Shown: positions 9,329-18,149 of the stretch, piece by piece
Numbering within the stretch: the first letter of the stretch is position 1
Layout of the letters: each line of letters starts with the position of its first letter
Assembly (NCBI RefSeq): GCF_004359215.1
Contig: NC_090610.1
Coordinates: forward strand, 13,300,509-13,339,104
Direction: 5' to 3'
Length of the DNA stretch: 38,596 nt
Source: Bremia lactucae
Lineage: Eukaryota; Oomycota; Peronosporomycetes; Peronosporales; Peronosporaceae
Made by a program: the position numbers and the translations under genes
The notes under the pieces: generated by a model
What the model saw: only the letters and a program-made list of their open reading frames with translations
Told to the model about the DNA's origin: nothing
Database searches by the model: none

Positions 9329-9523
9329 ATTTCTGTACTTCCTGGAGGTACTACAAAGTTGTTGCCGCGTTTCATTGGGCCCTTTACGGTGGTTGAAGAG
9401 GTTGGAGACCTAAATTATAGGCTCACCCTTCCCCCGTATATGAAGACGCACCCCGTATTTTACGTAGGTCGTCTGAAACGGTATGTAGACCCAAATGAGG
9501 TCACATATCCTCATCTGGCTTAG
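9329..9523 (+). pseudogene. Integrase C-terminal domain, element C2
   Basis: An open frame encodes LPRFIGPFTVVEEVGDLNYR, LTLPPYMKTHPVFYVGRLKR and YVDPNEVTYPHLA, then TAG at 9521-9523. PRFIGPF and HPVFYVGRL are hallmarks of the region between integrase core and chromodomain in gypsy pol, where the frame normally continues. The TAG overlaps by two bases a TAA on the opposite strand (9522-9520), where the antisense frame ends. The 5' end is in the gap. Confidence 0.85.
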
Positions 9524-9879
9524 GAGACCGATGGTGACGCCGACTTTGAGTCGAGCGTCGTTCGGGTGAGGGGGACGGTGAAGGCGAAAAAGCTATCGGA
9601 CCGATGCCTCCCACCACGAACAGGACTTGGAGAGCAAGGGAGATCACGCGAGTAACGCGGATCCCTCAGCATTATCCTTTCAAAGAGGTCCAAGCGAGTC
9701 TTCAGGCGTTCATAACCCTGACGAGCCTTCGCTCGGACGTCACAAGATCCGAGGCCAGTCGCGAGACTTGACCCTCGAGATCCGCAATACGTCGTTCAGC
9801 AGCGCCTGTGACTAAACTGACGAACGTAAGGCAGCCGCAAGTAGTTGGACGAGATCGCCACTCAATTCGGGCGCCTGCA

Positions 9880-10110
9880 CTAATGGATGTGGGTGGGAAT
9901 CAACGCTTCCTTGTTGGAAGGTTGCTTGCCCACCGCTCCGTGAGGCAAGGGTCAGATCCTAGTCCAATGGAGAGGTTACCCGAAGAGTTTTGGCTCTTGG
10001 GAACCGATCGATTCTCTATGTATTAATGTGCCCGGCTTATTGGCTGCCTATGAAAAGGAGCACCAGCTGAGGCTACTTCGCTAGTCTCAAATGGACTAGC
10101 AAAAGTAGCG
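9880..10110 (+). pseudogene. Chromodomain, element C2
   Basis: With frameshifts the plus strand reads GGNQRFLVGRLLAHRSVR, then LVQWRGYPKSFGSWEPIDSL and NVPGLLAAYEKEHQL. This is the chromodomain signature (VQWRGYP, SWEP) at the pol C-terminus. The same block occurs in C1 near 6370-6590. Confidence 0.7.
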
Positions 10111-10570
10111 TTGTTAGAAGAAACAGGGGTTACAGTACCGCCCATGATTTTTTTCACATCAAGCGAACAAAATTAATTCGCTGCGACCGCTGTTTCATCG
10201 CATCGGAATGCGGATGAATGCGGTGTAGGAATTCCGCCTCGTATTGGTCGGGCGTTTCATTTGAACGCAACACAACCGGGATCGGGAAAATACGCCAAAG
10301 CGATTTTACCTGAGCCCTCCATGGTTCGTCTACAAGAGCGCGCTCTAGGAGCGACGCTCTTGGCCCGTTTAAAGAGGCCATTTAGATTGAGGGTACATTC
10401 GTGATATACCACTCGTCACATAGCCACGTTCAAAACGACTGGCTTGTGACACCGACTGAGGACGTTCACGTGTCGTCGGCGGAGCTTTAGGCTCCGAATC
10501 CTCTATGTCAGAACCATTATGGATTATGGTCTGAGAATAAGGCGTTGTGGTTATACCCAACGGAGAAGCG

Positions 10571-10606
10571 GCTGCGGCTGCGGCTGCGGCTGCGGCTGCG
10601 GCTGCG
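10571..10606. repeat. Six units of a GCTGCG hexanucleotide
   Basis: Perfect (GCTGCG)6 inside the antisense frame. Depending on frame, the minus strand encodes a run of Ala or of Arg-Ser. C1 has only a short Ala run at this place, so the repeat expanded in this copy. Confidence 0.95.
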
Positions 10607-11134
10607 GGCTTTACGGGCAGCGCTCTCATTATCTGTAGCCGCGCTTTCTAGCGCAGGCGACGAGACAGCATTCGCAAATGTTGCTGTCTCCATGATGTGA
10701 GCCATGCGAGAAGTTGGGATGGGCAATAATGCGCCATCATCCTTCCTCATGAGCTCGTTGTCCGCATCACTACTATGAGGTGACGGCAACGGTGTCGACT
10801 CATTGTAGTCGATAATGAGCGACGAATCAGCATCCTCACAGTTAAAGTGGGATGGATCCTATAGCCCCGTTAACGCGACAGCAGCAGTAGCTGTCGGCGT
10901 TTCGACTAAGGCATTGGACGCGGCCGGCGAATTAACGCGGCGCGTGCGCTTAGTGCGAGGTTGAGTGGGCGTCTCCGCAGACAACTCACAAACATTGCCT
11001 CTTTTAGGTGGCACCTTTGGCGCCGTATATGGAAACACAGGTCGCTAAAGTGATTGAGTGAACTAGCGGTGCGTGTAGCTGCTCGCAGTTCCTCGCTCCT
11101 CTTTGACGAATTTAAAAATGAAAATTCGTTCCTT

Positions 11135-11147
11135 GAGGGCGGGGTGG
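11135..11147 (+). other. Polypurine tract of element C2
   Basis: GAGGGCGGGGTGG lies directly before the LTR (TTTAACGGGC, corresponding to TGTAACGGGC in C1). This is the normal second-strand primer site and shows that the element is in plus orientation. Confidence 0.75.
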
Positions 11148-11682
11148 TTTAACGGGCTAAAGTTGCTCTAATAATACACAGTCCCCCTTAAGTGCACCAA
11201 GTGTACTTATGGGGATGATCAATTACTAAATTAAAATAAATCAGACTTAGCACTGGGGTGTAGTTCACATTGGTGACCAACCCTTGTGTATGTGATGCAC
11301 ATGGGTGCATTCACATTAGAAAGGGATGACGGCTAGCTTCATCCGTTACGCGAGGTATCTAATAAATTACGCTCGCAATACATATTAAGTGTTATCTATA
11401 GAGATGACATTTTAATTGGTAAAAATAGGTCTATATATTTAATACGATTAAATATAAATCAGTCTAAAAGCTACTTCCTACTTGGTAAGTGCGCACGAGG
11501 AGCCGGATTACCGCTCCCGTGACGACACTTAACCAGAGTACTTAGAGCGTTGGGTGGGGTCGCTAACGCGCCCACCGCAACTACCTCACTGCACGCAAGA
11601 GAAGCTGGTTAAACCGCTTCCTCGCTGTGCTAGGGTGTGTGTCTAAGTAGAGCGTGGCCGCATTACGACGTGCCCGCCTACA
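11148..11682 (+). repeat. LTR, family C (copy C2, 3' LTR)
   Basis: About 535 bp, matching 7931-8450 along its length and ending GTGCCCGCCTACA. The first bases are mutated (TTTAACGGGC). It is followed by 35 bp that include a piece of family A LTR (TCCACTTCGCACTACCTCAG), then by the solo LTR. Confidence 0.8.
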
Positions 11683-11717
11683 TCGCTTCTGTACATGTCC
11701 ACTTCGCACTACCTCAG

Positions 11718-12156
11718 TGTTACGGGGTGTATCGTTACATGAAATTAACACCTAAAGGTTGTAAATTAATATATTATCTAAAAGGTAGATAATATTTGGA
11801 GAGTATTACTTATCATGGTAATATTTCTAAAGCTTATCCATTGGTAGATATTGACCATTGTATCTACTTTCTCCGCGGTCCAGTCAGCGCTGGACGCGCG
11901 CAAAGAGAAAGACAGATAAGACTTTATCACATGTTTTGTATTAGTTTTTAATTAAGTTAGTATTAAGTAGATAGAACAGAAGAACTTAATTATATTAATC
12001 CAGTTTTTAATTAACCCTCTTTAAAGGAAGTGTTTTAAAGATAGTCTTCCTCTGCACGTACTAGTGTACGCGAAGTGACGTGAGGCACCACTCGCACTGA
12101 AGCAGTGCGAAGTGGACTTGTACTGAAGCAGTTCAAGTCGGCAGTGCCCTGTTACA
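11718..12156 (+). repeat. Solo LTR, family A, orientation opposite to A1 and A3
   Basis: TGTTACGGGGTGTATCGTTA to GCAGTGCCCTGTTACA, 439 bp, is the reverse complement type of 28730-29173. No internal element sequence adjoins it. On its right lies the metallopeptidase pseudogene fragment. No clear 5-bp target duplication is seen, so it may be a recombinant rather than a simple solo LTR. Confidence 0.85.
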
Positions 12157-12205
12157 TGCTGCATGAGATTGGACACACATTTGGATTCGGACACGCTATG
12201 AGTGG
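12157..12205 (+). pseudogene. Left fragment of metallopeptidase pseudogene
   Basis: Forty-nine bases match the active-site region of the intact gene near 21515-21564 with two differences. One of these changes Leu to Phe in the HEIGHTFGLGH motif. The last five bases, AGTGG, are the target duplication of the inserted element. The rest of the upstream gene copy is absent. Confidence 0.9.
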
Positions 12206-12692
12206 TGTAGCGGGGCTACCTCGCTTCTAAAGTCAGAGGAAGACTATCAGATTCAGAGAGTCACTTAGTTCTATTGAACTAATGGGTTTAACAAATCAGA
12301 GAGTCGTACAAGCCATTAAAGCTTAAGAAAATCTAGTTCAAGGGATTCAGGGGTTCGTAGAACCAAGTGGCAACTACTGCCCAAAGAGGTTATACCTAAG
12401 AAAGGCTTCTATATCTTATAGATCAATGCACAAGCCTTAGAAAGGCAGTTCACGCTTTAAGATCAAAAGGGGAACTGCACTTTATTTAATTATTTAGATC
12501 TAAAAAGCTTGCCCTAGCTAATTTAAAATAGATTTCGGCCGCCAGATTTATATCTGGCGGCGACCACATTTTGTACCCATAATAAATGGGATTTAAGGAA
12601 CTAACTATTTTAAAATTAAATAAAAGGGTATTTTACCCATAAGGTAAGTGTACCACAACAACGGTTCACCAACTGATGTGTGCCCCATTACA
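12206..12692 (-). repeat. 3' LTR of family B element
   Basis: On the plus strand it runs TGTAGCGGGGCTACCTCGCT to GTGTGCCCCATTACA. It matches 19129-19571 and 32251-32747. Its left edge is the target duplication and its right edge the polypurine tract. Confidence 0.9.
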
Positions 12693-12704
12693 CCCTCCCC
12701 CGTC
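12693..12704 (-). other. Polypurine tract of family B element
   Basis: The minus strand reads GACGGGGGAGGG immediately before the LTR (TGTAATGGGG). This sets the element's orientation independently of the coding content. Confidence 0.85.
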
Positions 12705-12806
12705 AGACTGTTGACACCGAGGGACAACATTCGCTTCATTTCCTCCTTGAGGTTGGAACCTAAACAGCTAACCGTTTGGTTGTGTTTTCCATTCCTTTGT
12801 CTAATG

Positions 12807-13977
12807 ACATTCAAGCGTGAGTCACAGACTCTGAGCACCTTCCTCGACGACGAGGGAATGGTGGACTTTGAAAGTCACTCGCAATCAGAGGAGGAAAAAG
12901 AGCGGCGTTCGCTCACGCCTTCTCCTCCGGATGAACGTCGGCGAGCCCCAAATCCGTTCCCAGAACGTGGTGCCGCTGATGCCTTAACTGCATTGAGCAG
13001 GACACGAGACCCCGAGTCCAACATCATTACGAATCCGCTCGATGAAGAGCAAGAGCAGATAATCCTCATAGAAGAAAGAGCTCGTCGTCGAGCTGCCAAG
13101 ATAGCGAAAGCAAAAGCCCATAGTGAATAAAGAATCACTCCACTTAGTGCGAACGAGCGTCTCAAAGAGAAAGTGGGTCATAGCTTGGGCATCTGGATCT
13201 CCGGTGACCCGGCGATGACGCCGGAGGAGATCGCTGCTCGCGATGCTCTTCATGAGCAATACCTTACGCCGAAGGTTATGACGCGAAGCCAGTATCTGAC
13301 GCGCTTACGTGATCAAGTCCGTGGGGCTTCGCTGACCTCTATGAGGGATATTCCGATCGTTTTGTTTCCAAACCAAACAAGGACTGAAAATGAAGTCTCA
13401 TTTGAGAAATGTTCACCGGGCCCGCAAACTCCGTAATATCTGGAATATCAGAGAGTCTGCGGATAGAGCTGATATTCGTTTGGAACGGAAGCTTCGCTTC
13501 GACTTTGCTAAGCTTAAGGCCAAAGGCCTGTTACGTTCGGCATTTATGCCACAAAACGAAGAAAGGCCTAGCCAAAATTTCAGTGCTTTGGTTGACCGTA
13601 AAACCAAGGATCGAAGACGCACTGAGGCTTTATATCCATCTAATCCCACGTTTAGTGGTGGGAAGCGTCGTTTGACGCGAGTTGACCCTGAGCTTGGCGC
13701 TCAAAAACGTCAACGGCGTACGGGCAATCTTGCCGAAGAGGTACCTCAAATTCCCAAGAGTTTTCAGAAGACGGGTACCCTAGCCAATTCACCAGATACT
13801 GTGATTGACCCTTACGACGACGTCGCTTTAAAAGTTTCTCCACATAAAACTGAAGGTTTCCCAGCGCATTAAGCAGCGCGGGAGGGGGCCGAAATTTCGG
13901 CGGAAGCATTTGATGCTCTACGGCACGAGGTGCAACTTCTTCGTGAGGTCCTTGCTCGGGTTCAGAGCTCTTTTTGA
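12807..13977 (+). pseudogene. Antisense ORF of family B element (about 390 codons, 3 lesions)
   Basis: On the strand opposite to gag-pol an ATG at 12807, 114 bp inside the 3' LTR, opens MTFKRESQTLSTFLDDEGM, an acidic Ser-rich stretch (SHSQSEEEKERRSLTPSPPD), LDEEQEQIILIEERARRRAA and KIAKAKAHSE. After an in-frame TAA (13128-13130) the same frame continues ISGDPAMTPEEIAARDALHE and VMTRSQYLTRLRDQVRG to 13436. A shift near 13390-13436 leads to a basic region (LERKLRFDFAKLKAKGLLRS, GGKRRLTRVDPELGAQKRQR). Past a TAA at 13870 in the same frame, a zipper-like helix follows (EAFDALRHEVQLLREVLARV), ending at TGA 13975-13977. Its first 840 bp lie beyond the pol stop, where no sense gene would force the frame open. 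The lesion density is like that of pol here. No homologue is recognised. Confidence 0.65.
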
Positions 13978-14212
13978 GGCGGTTCGGGACTTTTTTCAAC
14001 GCTGGAACGTCAGCAGCCTCGTTTAGAGGGCCAGTTGAATATCCTGGTGAGGATGCAACAATCTGCGGCACGAACGCCTGTCTCGGCGCAAGCGCCTTCA
14101 AGTCCACGTGGGATGGGTCCCGATGTGGCTTAAGCAAGTCAACGTAAACAACTGGGTGTGTACGCAGCTTGCTGGGAAGGTTTAGCGTATAAGCTAGACC
14201 CATCTTGGCCAA
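13652..14212 (-). pseudogene. Integrase C-terminus and chromodomain, family B
   Basis: A 186-residue frame reads LNLPSKLRTHPVVYVDLLKP, a Pro/Ala-rich linker, then GNLQFYVEKLLKRRRRKGQ, YLVNWLGYPSSENSWEFEV and a C-terminal tail to the stop at 13652. The chromodomain aromatic residues (Y, W, W) are in place. This is the pol end of the element. The plus strand opposite the linker encodes the helical end of the antisense frame. Confidence 0.9.
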
Positions 14213-15356
14213 AATGGTCCAATAAAGCGCGGGTGCAATTTGATCTTGAAGACCGCGGAAACCAAGTTGGTATGTAGATTTTTAGCGTTTAGCAAAAATC
14301 GGTCTCTGACCATATAAAAATTAGTACAGCTTCTGCCTTTGGCAACCGCTTGTTCTTTTTGTTTGTCTTTGCTATCAGCCAGCGTATCCCTTATATGTCT
14401 TAAGACACTAAATCGCGTCGCGAGAAACTCGCTTACTTGTTTTCGAACGGTAACAGGGCTGATTTCAGCAAGCTTCCCGGCTAATTCACCCCCACCAAGC
14501 CCTGAGCCACGCATTAGAATCGTTAACAGATAGGGTGGGTGAGTGGGATCGTTGACATAGAACGGACTATAGCCTGTAGAGGCATGTACAGCGTTATTTA
14601 ATGCAAATTCTACTACTAGGAGCATAGATCTCCAGCGCTTTGGCTTCTGTGCACAGACACTGCGTAAATCGTCTTCAATGACGCGATTGACACGTTCAGT
14701 TTGATCATCGGTCTGAGAATGGTCCGCGGTAGACATGTCCAATCGTAGTGGCAAGCACTCGGAAAGTTGATTTCCAGAATTTACCCGTGAAACGGGGGTC
14801 CCGATCAGAGACAATCGCCACTGGAAAACCATGTTGTCGAAACACGTGATCGATAAACAGCTTAGCTGTACCCTCTCCATCAATGGAATCCGGCACGGCC
14901 GCTAAGTGAGCCATATTGCTCAAACGGTCAACAAAGGCCACTATACCGGAGTGACCGGCTGAATATTTCGGTAGACCAAAAACCAAATCCATACTAATGG
15001 ACTTCCAGCAACCTATGGGGTCGGGAAGCCAGTGGCGCAGCAGCATGCGCCGAGGGTTTAACCCGTTGGCAAGTTCACATGCGAACATATGTGCTGACCC
15101 ATTCATAAAGTTTGGGCCACCAATAACTCTGGCTTATAGAGCCGTAGATCTTTTCTCTACCGAGATTACCACCAAAGACAGTATCGTGTGCCTCATAGAG
15201 GATTTGGAGCTTCAAATCCTCATCATGAGGAACAACGACACGCGGAGGGTCCGCGATGTCTGTGCAATAAAGCAACAGGTTGTTATCGATAAAAAATCTA
15301 TGTAACCTTGCACGCAAACGTGCCGGCAATTTAATACCTGAATCCGAGTTCTTCAA
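14194..15356 (-). pseudogene. Integrase zinc-binding and catalytic core, family B
   Basis: Three overlapping minus-strand frames cover the integrase. An N-terminal segment from 15356 carries DLKLQILYEAHDTVFGGNLG and SQSYWWPKLYEWVSTYVRM. The core carries SMDLVFGLPKYSAGHS, FVDRLSNMAHLAAVPDS and VSDRDPRFTGKFWKSTFRVL. The E-containing block is QTERVNRVIEDDLRSV, followed by FALNNAVHASTGYSPFYVND and HPRFIGPF. The D, D and E positions are visible. Two or three shifts separate the frames, so no functional protein is possible. Confidence 0.9.
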
Positions 15357-15436
15357 AGCTCGTAGCAGAGCTACACACTGTTCATCCTTGGCGTAAGCGA
15401 ACGGATTAATTCAAGAATAGGCGACGAGATAGTCGC

Positions 15437-16025
15437 TTAATGAGAAAGCTCATTATCCGGCCTGCGTGATAACGCATCAGCCAAAGCATTCTGCTTGCCG
15501 GGTTTATACTTCCCCTCGAAGTTGTATTCCGCAAAAAAGGATAGCCATCGGGCCATCCTCCGTGAGAGATGGGGCGACTTAGTTGCCGTGCGTAATGACG
15601 CGTGATATGTATATATCACAATCGGCTTAGAGCCGAGCAGATGAACTCTGAATTTGACGAGAAAATACTTCATAGCAAGTAACTCTTTGTCATGAACTGG
15701 GTAGTATTTTATTCCGCAGCTTTAAGCTGTCTAGACTCGAATGCAATAACACGTTCGTGCCCATCAACATCTGTTTGTAACAGAGCACTGCCAATGGCAA
15801 AATCTGATGCGTCACAGACGACACTGAAAGGCCAATTTGGGTTTGGCAGTACCAGAATCGGGGCATGGATAAGACTATCCTTAACTGCTCGAAAAGCATT
15901 ATTTTCGGTGCTAGTCCAGCAGCATTCTGTATCTTTTTAAGGAGATTAGATAATGGCGCAGCCATATCAGCGTAATTTTCGCTATATTTGTGTAAATAAT
16001 TGGCGAGACCCAACCACTTACGCAA
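15437..16025 (-). pseudogene. RNase H domain, family B
   Basis: Frames 16025-15690 and 15673-15437 give RKWLGLANYLHKYSENYADM, the connection region after the reverse transcriptase. These continue to IVIYTYHASLRTATKSPHLS, RMARWLSFFAEYNFEGKYKP and KQNALADALSRRPDN, the RNase H end. Shifts break the region. Confidence 0.88.
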
Positions 16026-16105
16026 ACACTTTTGTTTTTTAGGAACCGGCCAATCTACTATGGCTTTTACCTTAGCTCTAAGGCCTCGCTTTCCAATGAA
16101 GCATC

Positions 16106-17001
16106 CTAAAAAAGGAATTTCGTCTGCGCGAAAAATGCATTAGATGCATTGTTATACAATTCGTTTGTGCGCATGCACTCGAGCACTGCTCGCAAATGGT
16201 CTAAATGGTTTCCCATATCCGACCGACCCTGCTCCGCACGACTATGGACAAAAATGTCATCGAATTGATTCTGTGCATAACCTCGATAAGGGCGAAACAG
16301 TTGCGTCACTAGACGATTAAATGTTGCCGGGGCGTTGGAAAGCCCTTGTGGCATAACCAGCCACTCCCATAACATGCCGCTTGGGGTGCTAACCGCTGTA
16401 AGTGGGATATCGCTAGCTCGCATGAGCAATTGGTAGTAACCATCGACTAAGTCCAATGCAGTGTACATCCCACCATATTATTCAGAAGAACATCCTTTCT
16501 AGGAATGGGGGTTTGTGCTGGTATAGTTGCAGCATTAAGCTTATTATAAGCATGTACAATGCGCCATTTACCAATTGACTTTTTGCCACAAAATGTCGGA
16601 TGAGGAGATTTGCTCTCTCGTACCATTCCTGCCTCGTGCTTAGCACGAAAGAAATCGTCAATGACGTCACACTGCTTCCTTGGTAAAGGCCATTGTCTTG
16701 TGACACAGTATTTGGTTACCGGAACCAAGTCAATTTCATGACGAACACCGCTATCCGGAGGTAAAACAGATAGTGGGTTATTACATATCACATCTTGAAA
16801 TTCCTTAATTAAGGAATAAAAGGGATCCGTAGGATCTTTAAGGATCGATGACCCATTTCGCGCACTAAGTGCAGCTTTTGCGTCATCCAGGACAGCTTTG
16901 TCGAGAAGTGACGATGAGTTTAACTCATTCATAGGTCGAATGACCACCATTTCAGATAAGGCAGCAGCTTTCAAGGTTCGACCGAATTCATTAATAGACA
17001 T
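16106..17001 (-). pseudogene. Reverse transcriptase, family B
   Basis: The frame from 17001 carries VTRQWPLPRKQCDVIDDFFR and then WRIVHAYNKLNAATIPAQTP. The next frame, from 16468, has YTALDLVDGYYQLLMR, QGLSNAPATFNRLVTQLF and the catalytic box FDDIFVHSR. All main polymerase blocks are present, with one shift near 16460. The domain copies element RNA into cDNA. Confidence 0.92.
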
Positions 17002-17107
17002 TTCTTCTAGCTCTAAAAGAGCATGAAACGAGGGGATTGCCGCAAGGCTAACTTCCCCCTCAATGTTACCGGTTCACGTGCATTAAAAGGGACTGACCAA
17101 AAGTGCC

Positions 17108-17347
17108 CTGGCGAACCGCCAAAAGTGTCACTATTGATACTCAGTATGGTGCCACCTGGGCCGACCACACTCGGTGAACTTAGACGTGCCACTCCACGTA
17201 TCTCAGGGATATTGCACTCTTGAGGTTCTGGCGAACCGCCAATAGTGTCACTATTGACACTCAGTATGGTGCCACCTCGGCCGACCACACTCGGTGGACT
17301 TAGACGTGCCACTCCACGTATCTCAGGGATATTGCACCCATGATGAT
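17108..17347. repeat. Two tandem copies of a 120-bp unit
   Basis: 17108-17227 and 17228-17347 repeat with an exact period of 120 bp and few differences. Since 120 is a multiple of 3, the minus strand encodes a 40-residue tandem repeat (CNIPEIRGVARLS, PSVVG, GGTILS, NSDT, GGSPE) between protease and reverse transcriptase. Confidence 0.9.
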
Positions 17348-17431
17348 TCGGCCTTAGGCCAACAATGCTTTCAGCATTTAGTGAATCGTTTTTACAACGA
17401 GTGTCACTTGACGGAATACGTGTCGTTACAC

Positions 17432-17950
17432 TTATTTCTGCTGAGTCGGGCTGTTTTTAACATTAGAGTTTCTTAGCTCAGACATCCCAATGTCTAAAAC
17501 ACTGACAGACTCATTCAATGATCCGCGCCAATAGCGATTTCGTTGCCTAGCAAAGGTGGGTTCATGACTCTCCAAAACTTTGCTAGGAACATTGCGCGTG
17601 GCGCCTAAGGTCTTAGACCTCCAATTAATCCATGGCTCATGGTGGTCTAACCAGGCCATACCAAGGATGAGATCATATCTCGAGTCCAAATTAAGGACGA
17701 GACAGCGTTCCATACTGTCAAAGTCCTGAAACTTTATATTTAAGTTCAATGGAAGTTTGAGAACAGTGACACGAGTCCCAGGCGCTAAGCGAACAGTGAT
17801 TGTGTCATCATCATGCGCTCTAAGCGCCTCAACGTATTGTTGACTTCCTTCAACGCAAAGGCGTCGAGCATAATTGCAAGACGCTCCTGAGTCAACTAAT
17901 ATTGACCACGGCTTATCAAAGCCCTTTACAGTCGCTTGAGCGACTAGCAA
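17432..17950 (-). pseudogene. Aspartic protease, family B
   Basis: The 172-residue frame starts MLVAQATVKGFDKPWSILVD and has the catalytic SGASCNYARR, then VRLAPGTRVTVLKLPLNLNI and DLILGMAWLDHHEPWINWRS. The VDSGAS triad and LGMAWL (the second hairpin block) are standard for gypsy proteases, which cut the gag-pol polyprotein. Of the pol domains it is the best preserved. Confidence 0.9.
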
Positions 17951-18149
17951 GCTAAGCTTTTACTCTCGCCCCGTGCCATTAAGCACCGAGCTAATTGGGG
18001 CTAGGTTCTGTTTATCTCACCTCCTATAGGTTCAACAGAGCCTAGGTCTTCCCCAGTAGGGCGCCCCGCACCTACTGGGTATCGACGTTTTCCGCACCGT
18101 ACCAGATCTCTGGTGTAGGTCGGAGTTGGAGCTGTTTCGAGCTTTACGC

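Larger units (their letters stand above)
9520..11014 (-). pseudogene. Antisense ORF of element C2, with coiled-coil C-terminus
   Basis: On the minus strand from 11014 (GTG where C1 has ATG) the frame reads VPPKRGNVCELSAETPTQPR and ESTPLPSPHSSDADNELMRK. It then passes through a hexanucleotide-encoded Ala or Arg-Ser run, SVSQASRFERGYVT, and a basic segment from 10381 (LERALVDEPWRAQV, VVLRSNETPDQYEAEFLHRI, MKQRSQRINFVRL). Opposite the pol linker it reads VTGAAERRIADLEGQVSRLA, a heptad-like helix, then ERLKTRLDLFERIMLRDPR and a Ser-rich end before TAA at 9522-9520. Several shifts and stops are needed. The start is 133 bp from the LTR. No homologue is recognised. C1 repeats the N-terminal two-thirds. 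Confidence 0.55.
9329..11682 (+). mobile_element. 3' part of Ty3/gypsy chromovirus, family C copy C2
   Basis: Plus orientation: integrase C-terminus (9329-9523), linker, chromodomain (near 9880-10110), a roughly 1-kb region covered by the minus-strand antisense frame, a polypurine tract (11135-11147) and a 3' LTR (11148-11682). The polypurine tract next to the LTR fixes the orientation. The 5' part is beyond the gap or missing. Confidence 0.85.

Noticed and set aside
8871..9413. 180-residue frame running through the gap
   Set aside because: It is held open only by 100 N and joins unrelated sequences.
10517..10789. Arg-Ser repeat protein as an SR-type splicing factor
   Set aside because: The Arg-Ser run is one frame of a hexanucleotide repeat within a decayed retroelement frame, and C1 lacks it.
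12875..13259. Minus-strand frames opposite the family B antisense ORF
   Set aside because: They are beyond the pol stop, short and mutually inconsistent, and have no gag-pol motif. The plus-strand frame is longer and continuous.
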